Below, piece after piece: positions 31,657 to 42,600 of a stretch of 64,000 nucleotides of DNA (within the stretch, counting starts at the first letter, position 1; the number at the start of each line of letters is the position of its first letter). Origin of the DNA: Bedellia somnulentella (taxonomy: Eukaryota > Arthropoda > Insecta > Lepidoptera > Bedelliidae); NCBI GenBank assembly GCA_963576735.1, contig OY755172.1, positions 4,526,001 through 4,590,000 on the forward strand, written 5' to 3'. The position numbers were made by a program, and so were the translations under genes. The notes under the pieces are model-generated. The model did not search any database and had not been told where the DNA came from. It saw nothing but the letters and a program-made list of their open reading frames with translations.

Positions 31657-32559
31657 CATGAATGATATGAGTCAATCATGGTGTTGTTCGGTTCATAAAT
31701 AAATACCAAAGAGAACTTAACTCAATAGAGCAAAACGACACGTAGTTTAGTACAAAAATTGCTAAAATAATTCCGCTGAAAATAATTGTTAAAATCATTT
31801 GTTTGTACGCTCTGATTGGTTGATGCAATGTTTAGACTTTTCTTGGTCAGGCAATAGATTGAACCCCTTAACATTTTAAACAACAACAAACATGTAAAAT
31901 ATGAGTCGGCTCGGAGTTACATGTGAGTCGGCTCGCCCATGAAAGGTTTTGAAGTAGCAAATACAGGGTGTCCCGGGACGAGACGTCAAGCCGGCGCCGG
32001 GTGGTAGGCCACAATCTACCAGTTATCAGAAAAATAATAAAAAAAAACTATGTCTTATATTTTGAAAATTGTGACCATCCAAAAAAAAAACGGAAAATGT
32101 TACACCCTGTGATGCGTTTTTCCTTCCCATTTCTACAAATTTCCACTTTTTTATTATTTTTGCTCCTGTAGCTAGTAGTCTAAAACTTTTACTCATTGCT
32201 CTAACTTTGAAAGAAAATGACAAACCATTCTCAGATCAAGAGAGAAATTTACTTTCTCATTCAATTTCAAGTCACTTTCCTGAAAAAAAAAGTACTACAC
32301 TGTTGGGCCACATTAAGTAACTTTAAAAATTAGTAGTATAGGTAAGCGAAGAAATATACGATTTTCAACAGTAACATTCTAACATTTAGAAGTTCCGTAA
32401 AATGATCAATCGATCATAAATGACATAATTGCTGGACAATAATATTAATGACAAACCATAATAATCTTTTGGTATTAATGTTAATTTATCCACAGACTTC
32501 GCCATTTGATAAAAGTTTATATATCCGTGCGTGTTAAGTAGTTAAATACTTGATTTAAA
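31657..32559. other. Non-coding stretch
   Basis: The piece ACAGGGTGTCCCGGGACG at 31963 and ACACCCTG at 32102 face each other and may mark a small TIR element, which I could not confirm. No coding sequence is recognised. Confidence 0.35.
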
Positions 32560-32705
32560 TCTTTTTGTTCATGAAAACCTCATGCGGGGATTATTATATT
32601 ACTGATAAATAAAGAATAAATAAAGGAAAGGCGTATACCCGAGGTCGCGGGTTCGATTCCCGCCTGTGTCGAAATTTTTCTTTCCTTTATTTATTCTTTA
32701 TTCAT
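32560..32705. repeat. Rearranged tRNA-like repeat with inverted flanks
   Basis: The left half is the right flank of the tRNA-like repeat in reverse (CATGAAAACCTCATG, AATAAAGAATAAATAAAGGA). It is joined directly to the 3' half of the tRNA-like core (from GCGTATACCCGAGG) and the same flank in forward orientation. So an inverted duplicate of one flank surrounds half a tRNA. Confidence 0.75.
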
Positions 32706-33740
32706 CAGTTAAATTCTTGCTTGTGTGTAACGTATTCGATTGATTAATGAATTCAAAAAGCATAATTAAATTTAAATTATTATTCTTCTTGAAAGAAACT
32801 ATACGTGTGCCTAAAAAGCACCTCGTCACAGCGCCTAGTTCAGTATTTTATAGAAAAAACATGTACATGCGTCTATCTCAAATTTAACCGACTTCGATGA
32901 AAAGAGGAGGAGAAAAGTTTATTTGTGTCTGTTTTTTTTCTACCTTACTCCATCATTTTATAAAAGAAATAGCGCAGCATATTTTGATATAAACGGAGTA
33001 TGTTTTTCCATAGATAATGCTAGTAGAGCTAAATTTTTTGTAGAGAATTTATACATAAACATGCGTCAATGGTTTTATGTTTTCCTTCAAACCTTCGAGA
33101 TATAAAATAATTGTCATATTTTCTAATGTGTTCAAACATCAAAACAAATTTTACCAGTAAGGGGGCTACAGGTAACAAGTTATGGGGAGCTCATACAAAC
33201 AATCAACAATCAAATCGAATATTAATATAGGCATTATTTTGTTCCATACAAAATTGTACTAAATATTGTACTCATGTCAAAATTTAGTGTTTTTATCGAT
33301 AAAATAACGTAAGAAATATCGCAAAATAAACTTCACGTGCTGACATTGAAAACGACAAAACTCAAAAATAAATATAACAACCTAGTTTGTTTTGTTTTTT
33401 TATCTTTTAGGATCACAAACAAAAATCTTTTCTTCATCTTTTTCCCATTTAACTTCCAGAAATGACATCAGAGATAACTTTCGGAATAAAAACCTTCAGT
33501 AAAAGTTAGGTAGTCTTTCGGTATTTTGCAAACTGAAACACAAAAGATGTAGTAGTCTACGCCTCGTCTACGCAGGCGTAGTCGCGAGTAGAAAATTACT
33601 AAAATTATACGATTTTTCTGGTCCAAGATTTTTGGAAAGACTTAAGACTCAAAAGTTCACGCTGTATATCCCTGAAGTTGTGCCAGAGGCACTAATACTT
33701 CTTAAATCACATTATTATTGTGAACTGGTGGGTTAGACTA
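32706..33740. other. Non-coding stretch
   Basis: AT-rich. It contains the short palindrome CTACGCCTCGTCTACGCAGG with its complement continuing to about 33583. No gene is recognised. Confidence 0.4.
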
Positions 33741-33749
33741 CCGATGTTA

Positions 33750-34017
33750 TTCTTGGGCAGTGTACTTTCGTGATAGGAGGTAGGACTATTGCAGTTTTGT
33801 ACGAATGCATTGTCAAGCGACTAAATACAACTTTGCCATGTGGGTTTTTTCAGATTTTTTTCCTTCACCGTTAATAACCATGATGAAATAACAACACTTA
33901 TTTTTACATCAATTTGAATATAAAAACCACACATTGATGTCGGCCTGACTCGGGACTTGAACCCACGCTTCTCTGCATGATACGCAGGTGTTCCACCCAA
34001 CGAGCTATCATAGTTTG
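33750..34017 (-). mobile_element. tRNA-derived SINE, minus, tail eroded
   Basis: The tRNA head at the right carries GGGACTTGAACCC (B box in reverse) and CCAACGAGCTATCA (A box in reverse). The body contains CCATGTGGGTTTTTTCAG and ACCGTTAATAACCATGATG. It is clearly diverged from the 29.2-kb copy. Confidence 0.75.
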
Positions 34018-34462
34018 TATCATTTTGTATATCGATTAATATAACGCTTAAAATCATTTTTTGGACACAATGAACCAAAATCTCTCAAATTTTCATTATG
34101 AAATATATTTCTTACATCGAATTTATCACACTCTTAAGCAAATAAAGTATAGAATTTGTTGTCATGAGACTGCAGTTTTTAATATTACAATTCCACCGAT
34201 AACTGACCGCGAAATTAATTATTTATTTAATGTGTGACTGTCCTTATGACTACATTGTTGAAGGTGCGCTATAATTTATAGTACCAATTAACATAACTGT
34301 GTTATACTTATAACACGCATTTGCATCATGCTCTTGTCTGCGGGCGTTGATTTATTTAAAAGTTTTTGCACTTTGATTGATCTTAAGAAGGGATGACCGG
34401 GATGAAAACTTACTTTTCTTTCTAAGGATGCAGAAAATACCATAGGTATTGCTTTAAACTAG
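34018..34462. other. Non-coding stretch
   Basis: No gene or repeat is recognised. Confidence 0.4.
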
Positions 34463-34500
34463 ATGTCTTCCAGTAATCGAAATTTAAACATAATTTCGGT
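34463..34500 (+). CDS. Very weak candidate first exon
   Basis: ATG at 34463 gives MSSSNRNLNIIS and then meets an excellent donor (TCG|GTAAGTATG at 34498). Twelve codons alone prove nothing and I found no acceptor partner. It is included only because the donor is close to consensus. Confidence 0.12.
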
Positions 34501-34645
34501 AAGTATGTATGATTTTCTTAACGGAATACAAGAAAAAGTGGAGGAGTCGATACACTTCCCGGTGGTAAGCTTGAATTTATACGAAATAAAATCCGATATA
34601 TTTCATTTCTGCTTAAAATGTCAACATCTTGACAGCTATTTTATA

Positions 34646-34757
34646 TTATTATTATTTTACTGGGAATCATTTTCCCAGTAGTCTTACCAGTAAGTCTATT
34701 GGGACAAAAATTGCCAATAGTTCTACTGGTGAGACTATCGAGTAAGACTACTGGGAA
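34646..34757. repeat. Inverted repeat of ACTGGTAAGACTACTGGG units
   Basis: The left part CCCAGTAGTCTTACCAGTAA and a later complement CCAATAGTTCTACTGG plus AAGACTACTGGGAAT face each other around GGGACAAAAATTG. It is a small palindromic or MITE-like remnant built from short related units. Confidence 0.55.
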
Positions 34758-34764
34758 TAGCCGG

Positions 34765-34921
34765 TTTTTTTAAGTGTTATTTGTGCGATGCGGTTGGTGA
34801 CCTATCACCAACGATACTTTATTTCTAACATCTTGTCCCCTATTAACTTCCAAATGTGGCTGAGGAGTTTTTAATGAAGCTCTCTTTGGGATTTATGGCC
34901 GTGAGTATATGTATGTATGTT
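34765..34921 (+). mobile_element. TATG-tailed retroposon, 5'-truncated
   Basis: It contains GCGATGCGGTTGGTGACC, CACCAACGATACTTTATTTC and AATGTGGCTGAGGAG, and ends GAGTATATGTATGTATG. Confidence 0.72.
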
Positions 34922-35712
34922 TATCAATAGAGTATAGGCCGATTTACGCCTTCGCTCTGAAAATAATATTTCTTCTGTCTAGAAATACAATATTGTAGTA
35001 CGATTGTTACAATTTATTTATGTTAATATTTTAAACATTTCTGTCGTTATTATCGTAAGAAGGTTGCTTGTAATTGTAAGGTCCTAGAAAAGACGAAAAA
35101 TTCAAATATTGCTCCGTCGATTAATTGTTCTGTAAGATCACTTTTTCCTCATTCTCTTATGGATGATAAAATATGTGTTTTCGTTATATGACGGTGCACC
35201 TTATATGGTAAACGCTGGTCAAGCAGAGCTCTGTGCTTCAATTTTCCCTCCAGCTCACATCGAATCGCGAGATTCCTCTCGGTCAGTTCCAAAAAAGTTT
35301 AGCCAGAGATTCACATGAACTTGGGTTTCTTCATTATGTTTTAGCTCAACGTTTGGAACCTTCATACATAAAAACACATTATGCCATAATAGACACCAAA
35401 TTGCTGCAGGCCTTTCTGCACAAGAGGCGGTGCTCTTCTACTGACCTTTCAAGTTAGTTGTTTGCGATAAATAGTGATAGTCATTTAGCTTATTCGCTCA
35501 AATACTTTTGTTCTAGTGCCACCAGTTTCATAGCGAATGCACAATAACTTTCTCTTTCAACCTATTATTTCTGACCCAAGATTAATTTCGCACTACTTAT
35601 TTTCTATCTAGCATTGACGTCATCTGATTGGATTACAAACAGGTTTTTCGACAAGAATAACGTTATTTCTTATAAGTAATTGTTATTTTTCGGTTTGAAT
35701 TATTTATGAACA
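34922..35712. other. Non-coding stretch with one unassigned open frame
   Basis: A 74-codon frame at 35233-35457 (starts MLQFSLQLTSNREIPLGQFQ) is open but I do not recognise it. It lacks splice or promoter context. It could be an old exon or a chance frame. Confidence 0.3.
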
Positions 35713-36118
35713 CTAGCTTTGTGCCCGCGACTACGTTCGCGGAGACTACATTTTGTATATTCAGTTATAAAACTACCTTGAACCTTCAATACTCAACTAT
35801 AAAAAGGGTAAACCTTAACATAATATTTAAAAATGTAATCGAAAAATTTTAGATACCTCTAAGTCTTTACACCCTTACTTCACCCCTTCAAGGATATAAT
35901 GTAAAAAATAAGCCTTTTTTAAGTGATCATAATAATCATAAAACAAACTTGTACCAAATTTCAAGATACATGCATATTTCCATTCAATCTCTCATCCCCT
36001 TTTTTAACCACTTCAAGCAATTTTTAAGCAATTAACTGTCTAACCTATGTCCTTATCAAAGTTCAGGTTATCAAGACATACACACAGACAGGCTGCTTTG
36101 ACATGAAGGCCGTACTAG
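35713..36118 (-). mobile_element. Helitron 3' part, minus strand (5' end uncertain)
   Basis: The plus strand reads CTAGCTTTGTGCCCGCGACT, ACGTTCGCGG. In reverse this is CGCGAACGTAGTCGCG, a spacer and CTAG then T, nearly the same terminal hairpin as the autonomous Helitron at 8572-8598. It is probably a non-autonomous relative. The opposite end is not clear. Confidence 0.65.
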
Positions 36119-36324
36119 ACATAAACAAAATGATTGTGACAACTTATATAAAAAGCTATAAAAATAGTTGGGGGATTACCTAGTTTCAAGAGACAACACG
36201 TGACGCGTCCCTGTTAGAGAAAGACACAACAGTATGGGTATTATCGAAAATTTTGCTCTGACTAATACTTTCAATACAGGAGAACATAATAAATATTCAT
36301 TAGTAGGTCTATTTTGTTTACTTA

Positions 36325-36834
36325 CTTACTTATACTCACGCCCATTATTCCCATTGGGGTAGGCAGAGACTATCGATCGCAGTGGCGATAATCTAAGTGT
36401 AGTACGATCTTGACAAACCTCTCTTCCTTCCCTTACATTCATTATTCTTCTCATACATGCTCTTTTATTCTTCTCACTTCGGACCCCCGCCTTTATAAGA
36501 ACGTTTTCTTCGTTGGTCAAGAAACGTTTTACGATGCCGTCCTCTACTAACAATCCCATCCACATTGGCTCTATATATCTCTTTCGCTACTTTATTTTCA
36601 TCCATCCTCTCTATGTGTCCAAACCACCTCAACATTCCTTTTTCTATCTTGCATACTACGTCATCTTTCAAACCTACTCGTTCACGGATCACAGTATTTC
36701 TCACTCTGTCACACAGCCTTACATTACATATACTTCTGAGGGATCTCATTTCCACTGCATTAACTCTACTTTCATGCTTCTTCTGCCATGCCCAACATTC
36801 ACTACCATACATCAGCGTGTTGTGTCTATTTTAG
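36325..36834 (-). pseudogene. LINE C-terminal fragment with TAAG tail
   Basis: The minus strand reads MYGSECWAWQKKHESRVNAV, EMRSLRSICNV, then MLRWFGHIERMDENKVAKEI and a GRHRKTFLDQ segment. This is the conserved tail of many insect LINE reverse transcriptases (YGSECW ... LRWFGH..RM ... G.RP). A frameshift near 36500 shifts the rest (RACMRRIMNVREGREVCQDR, SAYPNG) into another frame. The 3' end is GGGCGTGAGTATAAG with TAAG repeats. The catalytic part is missing (5'-truncated). I do not assign a clade; RTE-like is possible. Confidence 0.8.
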
Positions 36835-36839
36835 TTAAC

Positions 36840-37055
36840 GCATATTTTCACAACCCATATATGTCCCCACTCCCCACCAAGGGGCTAGAGCCTACCCTAT
36901 ATAGGGTGATTTGGATATAGTCCACCATTCTGGCCATGTGCGGGTTGGCAGACTAACGACTACTGCGCCGTGATAGTAGCCGGGGCCGACGGCTTAACGT
37001 GCCCTCCGAAGCACGGAATTGAAGCCAAGCGCTTAACCGCGACACCACGGGGGCA
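36840..37055. repeat. Dispersed repeat block (GGCTTAACGTGCCCTCCGAA)
   Basis: It contains CACCAAGGGGCTAGAGCC, GGGTGATTTGGATATAGTCC, GGCCATGTGCGGGTTGGCAG, and ends in CGCTTAACCGCGACACCACG. I recall such blocks as a common lepidopteran repeat. It is GC-richer than its surroundings and occurs once in this window. Confidence 0.5.
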
Positions 37056-37445
37056 GTCAATTAACACATAAAAATGCACAGGTATTATTCTAATTACTTC
37101 ATTGGCAAACACTTAAAACTTACTAGGCCATTTTTTTAACATTGATTGCTCACGTGATTTGACAGAATGTGGTCACGTGACCAGCTTAGCGCGGCGGGCG
37201 CCCCGCCTTACTATCGTCATGTTCTCTACGCCACCTTATAAATAAGTTCCGGTTTTACGTTATATTCTAATACAATTTCAAATATTCATTGATTCGCAAT
37301 CATATTCTTTAAATCGTTGGTGATTTAAATATATCTCCTATGCGAGAAAACTAAATGACATGGATCGCTTTTGATTTGATAAGAGTCAAATGTATACCAT
37401 TCATTCATTCATTTGGGAGTTTTCGATAATATAATAAATAAAATA
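37056..37445. other. Non-coding stretch
   Basis: There is a short GC-rich run (GCGCGGCGGGCGCCCCGCC) at about 37190. No gene is recognised. Confidence 0.4.
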
Positions 37446-37456
37446 AATATTTATAT

Positions 37457-37846
37457 AACATAACATAAACGTTCACGCCGAATATCCCGAGGGGGTTGGC
37501 AGAGGTACTAATACTTCTGAACATCACTTGACTTTGTGACCTGGTGTTCAGAGTACCCGTTATACCCGTATCCGTACCCGTATACGTTTTGCATGGACAG
37601 TGTACTCACGTGATGGGGAGCAGGCTAATCGCCGTTTTTTGTACGAATTACACTGTCACATACCTAATTACAACTCAGCCATGTGGGTTTCCTCACGATG
37701 TTTTCCCTGACCGTTAACAACCATGATAAATTAACCACACTTATGTCTTTAGATGAGACAAATTGGCGTAGGCCCGACCCGGGATGAACACTAGTCGCTT
37801 GCACGTTAACCGGTGTTCTACCCTTTGAGCTATCACGTAGTCGTCT
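37457..37846 (-). mobile_element. tRNA-derived SINE with internal ACCCGT expansion
   Basis: Full-length family member: TATGTT tail at the left, tRNA head at the right (GGGATGAACACTAGTCGC, TTTGAGCTATCACG). Near 37553-37590 it holds repeated ACCCGT/ACCCGTAT units absent from other copies. Target duplication AATATTTATAT is at 37446-37456 and 37847-37857. Confidence 0.9.
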
Positions 37847-37857
37847 AATATTTATAT

Positions 37858-38111
37858 GACATATAGACATATACTCACGGCTATAAATCCCTAAAAGGGG
37901 TAGCCAGAGCTAAGAAATTAAAAATTCCTCAGCCACTTTTGGAAAGTTGCGTGGGAAAATGATGGTAAAATAAAGGTTGTTGGTGATGGGTCTCCAACCG
38001 CATCGCCCAAAAATCCCTTAAAAGCCACAATACCGTTAGTCGCCTTTTACGTACACCCACCGGAAGAACGGGGTTAGTGCTATTCTAAGCCGACACTACA
38101 CAGCAGCAATT
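37858..38111 (-). mobile_element. TATG-tailed retroposon, minus
   Basis: It begins with CATATACTCACGGCTATAAA and ends CCGACACTACACAGCAGC. It is flanked by AATATTTATAT at 37847-37857 and again at 38112-38122, the same target as the SINE before it. Confidence 0.85.
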
Positions 38112-38274
38112 AATATTTATATAAATCCTCAAAAAGGCTCAAAGTTAGTTAAAAACTCGAGTTGGTTTTTCAAATACAAAAATTAGAAGGACTACCACTG
38201 AGAAATGCCTAGCTCGTAGACGTTAGTGTGCAGAAAGTTTAGAAATGGTACAACTTGCTCCAGAGTGGATGATA

Positions 38275-38516
38275 CATACATATACTCACGGCTGTAAATC
38301 CCTAAAAGGGGTAGCCAGAGCTAAGGAATTAGAAATGCCTTAGCCACTTTTGGAAATGTGAGTGGGGAAAAGATGGTAAAAAAAAGGTTGTTGGTGATGG
38401 GTTTCCAACCGCATCGCCCAAAAATCCCTTTAAAATCCCAACACCGTTAGTCACCTCTTACGTACACCCATCGGTAGAAACGGGGTAGTGCTATTCTAAG
38501 CCAACACTACACGGCG
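38275..38516 (-). mobile_element. TATG-tailed retroposon, minus, with 12-bp target duplication
   Basis: The 242-bp copy is flanked by GAGTGGATGATA at 38263-38274 and 38517-38528. The sequence is very close to the 37.9-kb copy. This target duplication is good evidence that the family moves by retroposition. Confidence 0.9.
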
Positions 38517-38626
38517 GAGTGGATGATATTTAAAACATATCGTGTACAGTATAGTTTGATATTTCTTTCTAAAACGTATTATTAACAGTATCTATTTCAT
38601 GTAGGTAGTGTCATTTAAATTTATCA

Positions 38627-38754
38627 TTTTAAATAAATAACAAAAAGAATATAATTTTAATTAATTTTTATTTGACATGAAATAATTTTGTACAGAAAGT
38701 AGAAAAGAAGAGCATTTGACAAGCTTGTTATTTCCATAGCAACATTTCTCAACA
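38627..38754 (-). repeat. BEL 3' LTR (minus-strand sense)
   Basis: 128 bp from the AAATAAATAACAAAAAG side to TTTCTCAACA. Apart from one outermost base (TT instead of TG) it matches the right LTR in every position I compared. Confidence 0.88.
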
Positions 38755-38768
38755 CTCCCCCCAAAAAT
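38755..38768 (-). promoter_or_regulatory. BEL polypurine tract
   Basis: On the minus strand TTTTTGGGGGGAG lies directly before the 3' LTR start TGTTGAGAAA. Confidence 0.75.
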
Positions 38769-38918
38769 AAAAACATCTTTATAATTATAATGCTAATAAC
38801 ATAACGGGGTAAACATATTTAAGTATATATAGGCAAAACAGCTACCTTATTAACAGCTCGTTTATGTACATAGCCATTGGAAGTCTTAACTTCAACAGAT
38901 CGAACATGACCATCAGTA

Positions 38919-39356
38919 CTAGGAAACACTTTTGTGACTAGCAATGGGCCATTGAAGTGGCGATACATTTATGCCTATTAATAGAACTAACACACCTTCT
39001 TTAATATTAGGAAAAACGTTAAACCACTTGGGTCGATTATTTAATTGAGACAAATAACTTTTATGCCAAACTTTCCAGAAATCTTGTTTTATTTGTTCAA
39101 TTTTCTTCCAGAATCGCAAACTATTTACATTTTCCCTTTTGATCTCAGGTTCAGGTAAAGCAGTAAGAGGCTGATTAATTAAAAAGTGACCAGGGGTTAA
39201 AAAAGTAAAATCTGAATTATCACTTGTAAACTGGGTAATGGGCCTTGAATTAAGAATAGCTTCAATTTCTACAATTACAGTATTAAACTGTTCGTAGGTA
39301 AATAGCAAAGAACCCACAACTCTTTTGAAGTGGTACTTAGTAGATTTTACAGAATT
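38919..39356 (-). pseudogene. BEL integrase C-terminal part
   Basis: On the minus strand this reads KSTKYHFKRVVG, then GSLLFTYEQFNTVIVEIEAI followed by LNSRPIT, which includes the third acidic residue of the integrase. After that come GHFLINQPLTALPEP and RFWKKIEQIKQDFWKVWHK, the usual BEL tail with SQLNNRPKW. Its last 35 residues are shifted by small indels. The segment before KSTKYH, which normally reads SPHFGGLWE, is missing. Confidence 0.87.
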
Positions 39357-39359
39357 AAC

Positions 39360-39590
39360 TTAATAGCTTTGAATAAACTTAAAATCAATGCTTTTAATGT
39401 TACAAAAATTTGTTACATCACTTTCTTGAATCTGAGATTTACATAAATCGTATATTGCTTTTAATTGGTTATTAGCACCTTTAAAAGTGCTCGCATTATC
39501 GCAAAATATAGTACTAGGAATACCCCTTCTGGCAATGAATATCTTTAAAGCCGCTAAAAAACATTCTATTATTAAGAAATTATATGACAA
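39360..39590 (-). pseudogene. BEL integrase core fragment
   Basis: It reads FLAALKIFIARRGIPSTIFC, DNASTFKGANNQL, and holds one catalytic Asp (CDNAS). The zinc-binding domain and first catalytic Asp that should precede it are deleted. It stops at FIQSY right where the next missing piece begins. Confidence 0.87.
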
Positions 39591-39607
39591 TTATATATAA
39601 TATTTTT

Positions 39608-42600
39608 TTATATTCGAATCTCAAAACATAACAAGTTACTCTCAGTAATTTTGAAAGCGATGAATATAAAATAATAATTTGAAATAGGTAGTACTTCATC
39701 AATAACACTGCAATAAACACTGCGATTATCATTAACACCTTCAATATCATTAGTTTCTTTAAGTTCTGTGTAATTTTTAAAATTGTATTCAATAGCTTTA
39801 TAATCCATACTTTGCAAATATTCAGTTCCATGCCACCATAACTTATCAGTTCCTAAATCTGAAGGCATCAAACCTCGCGACAGTTTATCTGCTGGATTAA
39901 TTTCTCCAGCAACATGACCCCAAATGCAATCCTTCGTTTGATCGATTATAATTTTAACTCTGTTGCAAACATAAATATCTTTCTTATGTGGATTTTTTAT
40001 CCAGCATAAGGCAACTTGAGAATCACTATATAAAATCATATTATTAAATAAATAGCTATTAAATATAAGCCGAACTTTGGTAAATAACTTAGATAAAAGA
40101 TGGCATGCACTTAATTCCAATTTAGGAATTGTCTGCTTATTTCTCAACGGAGCGATTTGAGATTTACTGCAAAGAAGTGTAAATACTACATCATTCTCAC
40201 ACACAGCTCTAGTGTATATACAAGCTCCATAAGCAATACTAGATGCATCACAATGTCCAACCAGATCAATTTGTTTGGCGGAACTTATCATTAAATTATG
40301 TTCAACCAATATGGGTTGCATATTCATTAAATCATGAAAAAACTTGTTCCACGACAGTAAAACTTTACTTGGTAGTAGGTCATCCCAGTCAAGATTTTCT
40401 TTCCAAACCCTTTGTAAAAATTCTTTAGCTCTTGTAACAATAGGACCGGCCAATCCCAAGGGATCAAAAAACGCTCCTATAAAGCTAAGTACACTACGCT
40501 TAGTCCATACGTTAGGTAATTTCCCGCAAGGTTGATGAATAACAAAACTATCTGACTTTAAATCAAGTGACAACCCTAAAGCCTTGACAGACAAATTTTT
40601 ATTGTCTATATCTACATTTTTAAAATATCTTTTTTCATTCGGTATCTCATCTAAAACCAACGGATTGTTGCTACACCATTTGTGTAGCTCAAAACTGCCT
40701 TTTGCCATTATTCCAACTAATTCACGACATGCTTGTTTAGCTAATTCAGGAGTTGCAGCACCAAATAATTGATCATCATCATAATTTTCTTTCCACAGTA
40801 TTAATTGCAAAGGACGCATAGATTCCTCTATTAAAACCTGCCTATACATTTGTCTACAGTCACTCATGCAAATAACAATATATGTACGAAAAAGTATAAG
40901 AATATCGAATAACTCCTTTTGCATTACTGGACCACTATATAAAACGTCGTTTAAGCATAGCCCTAAATCAGTCTTAGCGCTGGCATCAAAAACTATCCTT
41001 AACTTTGTAGTAATTTTATCTTCTCTAAGGACGGCGTGGTGTGGCAAAAAGTAACATTGATCAAGAGGTCTATTTAATTTTAACAAATCAATGGGAGATG
41101 CGTGACCTAGATCTACGAATTCATTAATGAACTTTGTATATTCTTGTTGTAAATATTTATTTTTAGAAAATCTTTTACACAACATATTAAGTCGTTTATT
41201 CGCATTACTAAATGAATCTCCGAATTTTAGCTCTTTCAAAGGAACTTTAAGAGGCAGATTTACGTGAAACCTGTTATCTATCAATTTGACAGATTGTTTG
41301 AACATTGTTTCACAGATATTTTCATTACCTATTCTGTTTTCAGTAACATTGAGAATATGCTGCTCCTCCCAAAATTTCTGCGGAATTTCGTTTACATGTG
41401 AGCTAGAATTTTCAGTTGTATGCAAAACAACCTTTTTTGGATTATTCAGATTATTTAAACAAATATTGTTTGAATGAATAACTTTGCCAGATATCATATA
41501 GCCATATTTTGTAGCTAAAAAATATAAGTTTCCTCCATTTAAAGTCCTTTTGTCTGGTAACATTATTTGGCAGAATATATCTGCTGATACCAGAAAACTT
41601 ATTTCACCAGAGGTATTAAACTCATCATCAGCTAATTCGATGGAATCTGGAATCGACAAGTTCCGAAGCTCAAATGATGTCTGTGGAAGATAAGTTGTTA
41701 TATTGTCAACCACAGAAAACAGTGCATTGCAACTGTAATTGTTGTGCCTCGAAAACATGCACAAATTGACGGCTTTGGTAACGGGTTTCTTGTATTGACC
41801 TAATGCCGTAATATTTATATTATAGTCAAACATGACCGCACCCAATTTTTCCACTAAGTGGTGTTTTATAAAACAGACTTGGCTACCAGTATCGACTAAA
41901 CCTCGCGCAATAATTTTTGCACCGTTACTACTCTTGAATAATACTTTGATAGTAGGTAGTAAAATCATAGTGCGGCTGTCAATGTGATTGTTTGCAAAAT
42001 TACACACTTCGCTCTCTAAATGTAACAATGTGTTATGTTCTCTACTCTTACAAAAGTTACATTTGAAATAAAAATTGCATTTTTTGGTGTGAAAATTTAA
42101 ACAAACGGGGCATAATTTTTCTTTAGTAACAAAATTTATTCGATCTTGAACATTTAGTGCTAAAAACTCGTTGCACTGAAATAATTTATGATCTGTAAAT
42201 TTGCAGAAAATGCACTTTTTGACAGCCCTTGCGTTACTGGTAGATAAATTGGCTATATTGATAGCATTAGAGTAAGAACCTTTTGTTACTGACTTATGAA
42301 TATTGCAGTGCGATTCTTCAAAACTCATTGCTCTTCTCTGTACAAAATTCAATAATTCCTCTGTTGTAGGAAGCTTCGATGGATCTCGTTCAGAGTGATA
42401 TGACCTACAGCAAGAACTATCAACCTTGCGTAACAAAATAGGTATAATTATCATATCCCAATACTCAACTTTTTGACCGAGACCTTTCAAAGCTTCTAAA
42501 TGTTGCCTAGCAACAGAGACTAAATTTCGAAGCTCGGAGGCTGTTCCCCTTGAAATTGGCTGATAATCTAATATAGAATTTACATGGTGTGTAATTATTA

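Noticed and set aside
31960..32110. TIR element bounded by ACAGGGTGTCCC and ACACCCTG
   Set aside because: Only about eight bases pair and no target duplication is visible.
36513..36920. 135-codon plus-strand frame at 36.5 kb
   Set aside because: It lies opposite the LINE C-terminal fragment, whose motifs are clear on the minus strand.
40243..41477. Plus-strand frames of about 62 codons over the BEL element
   Set aside because: They are antisense shadows of the minus-strand polyprotein.
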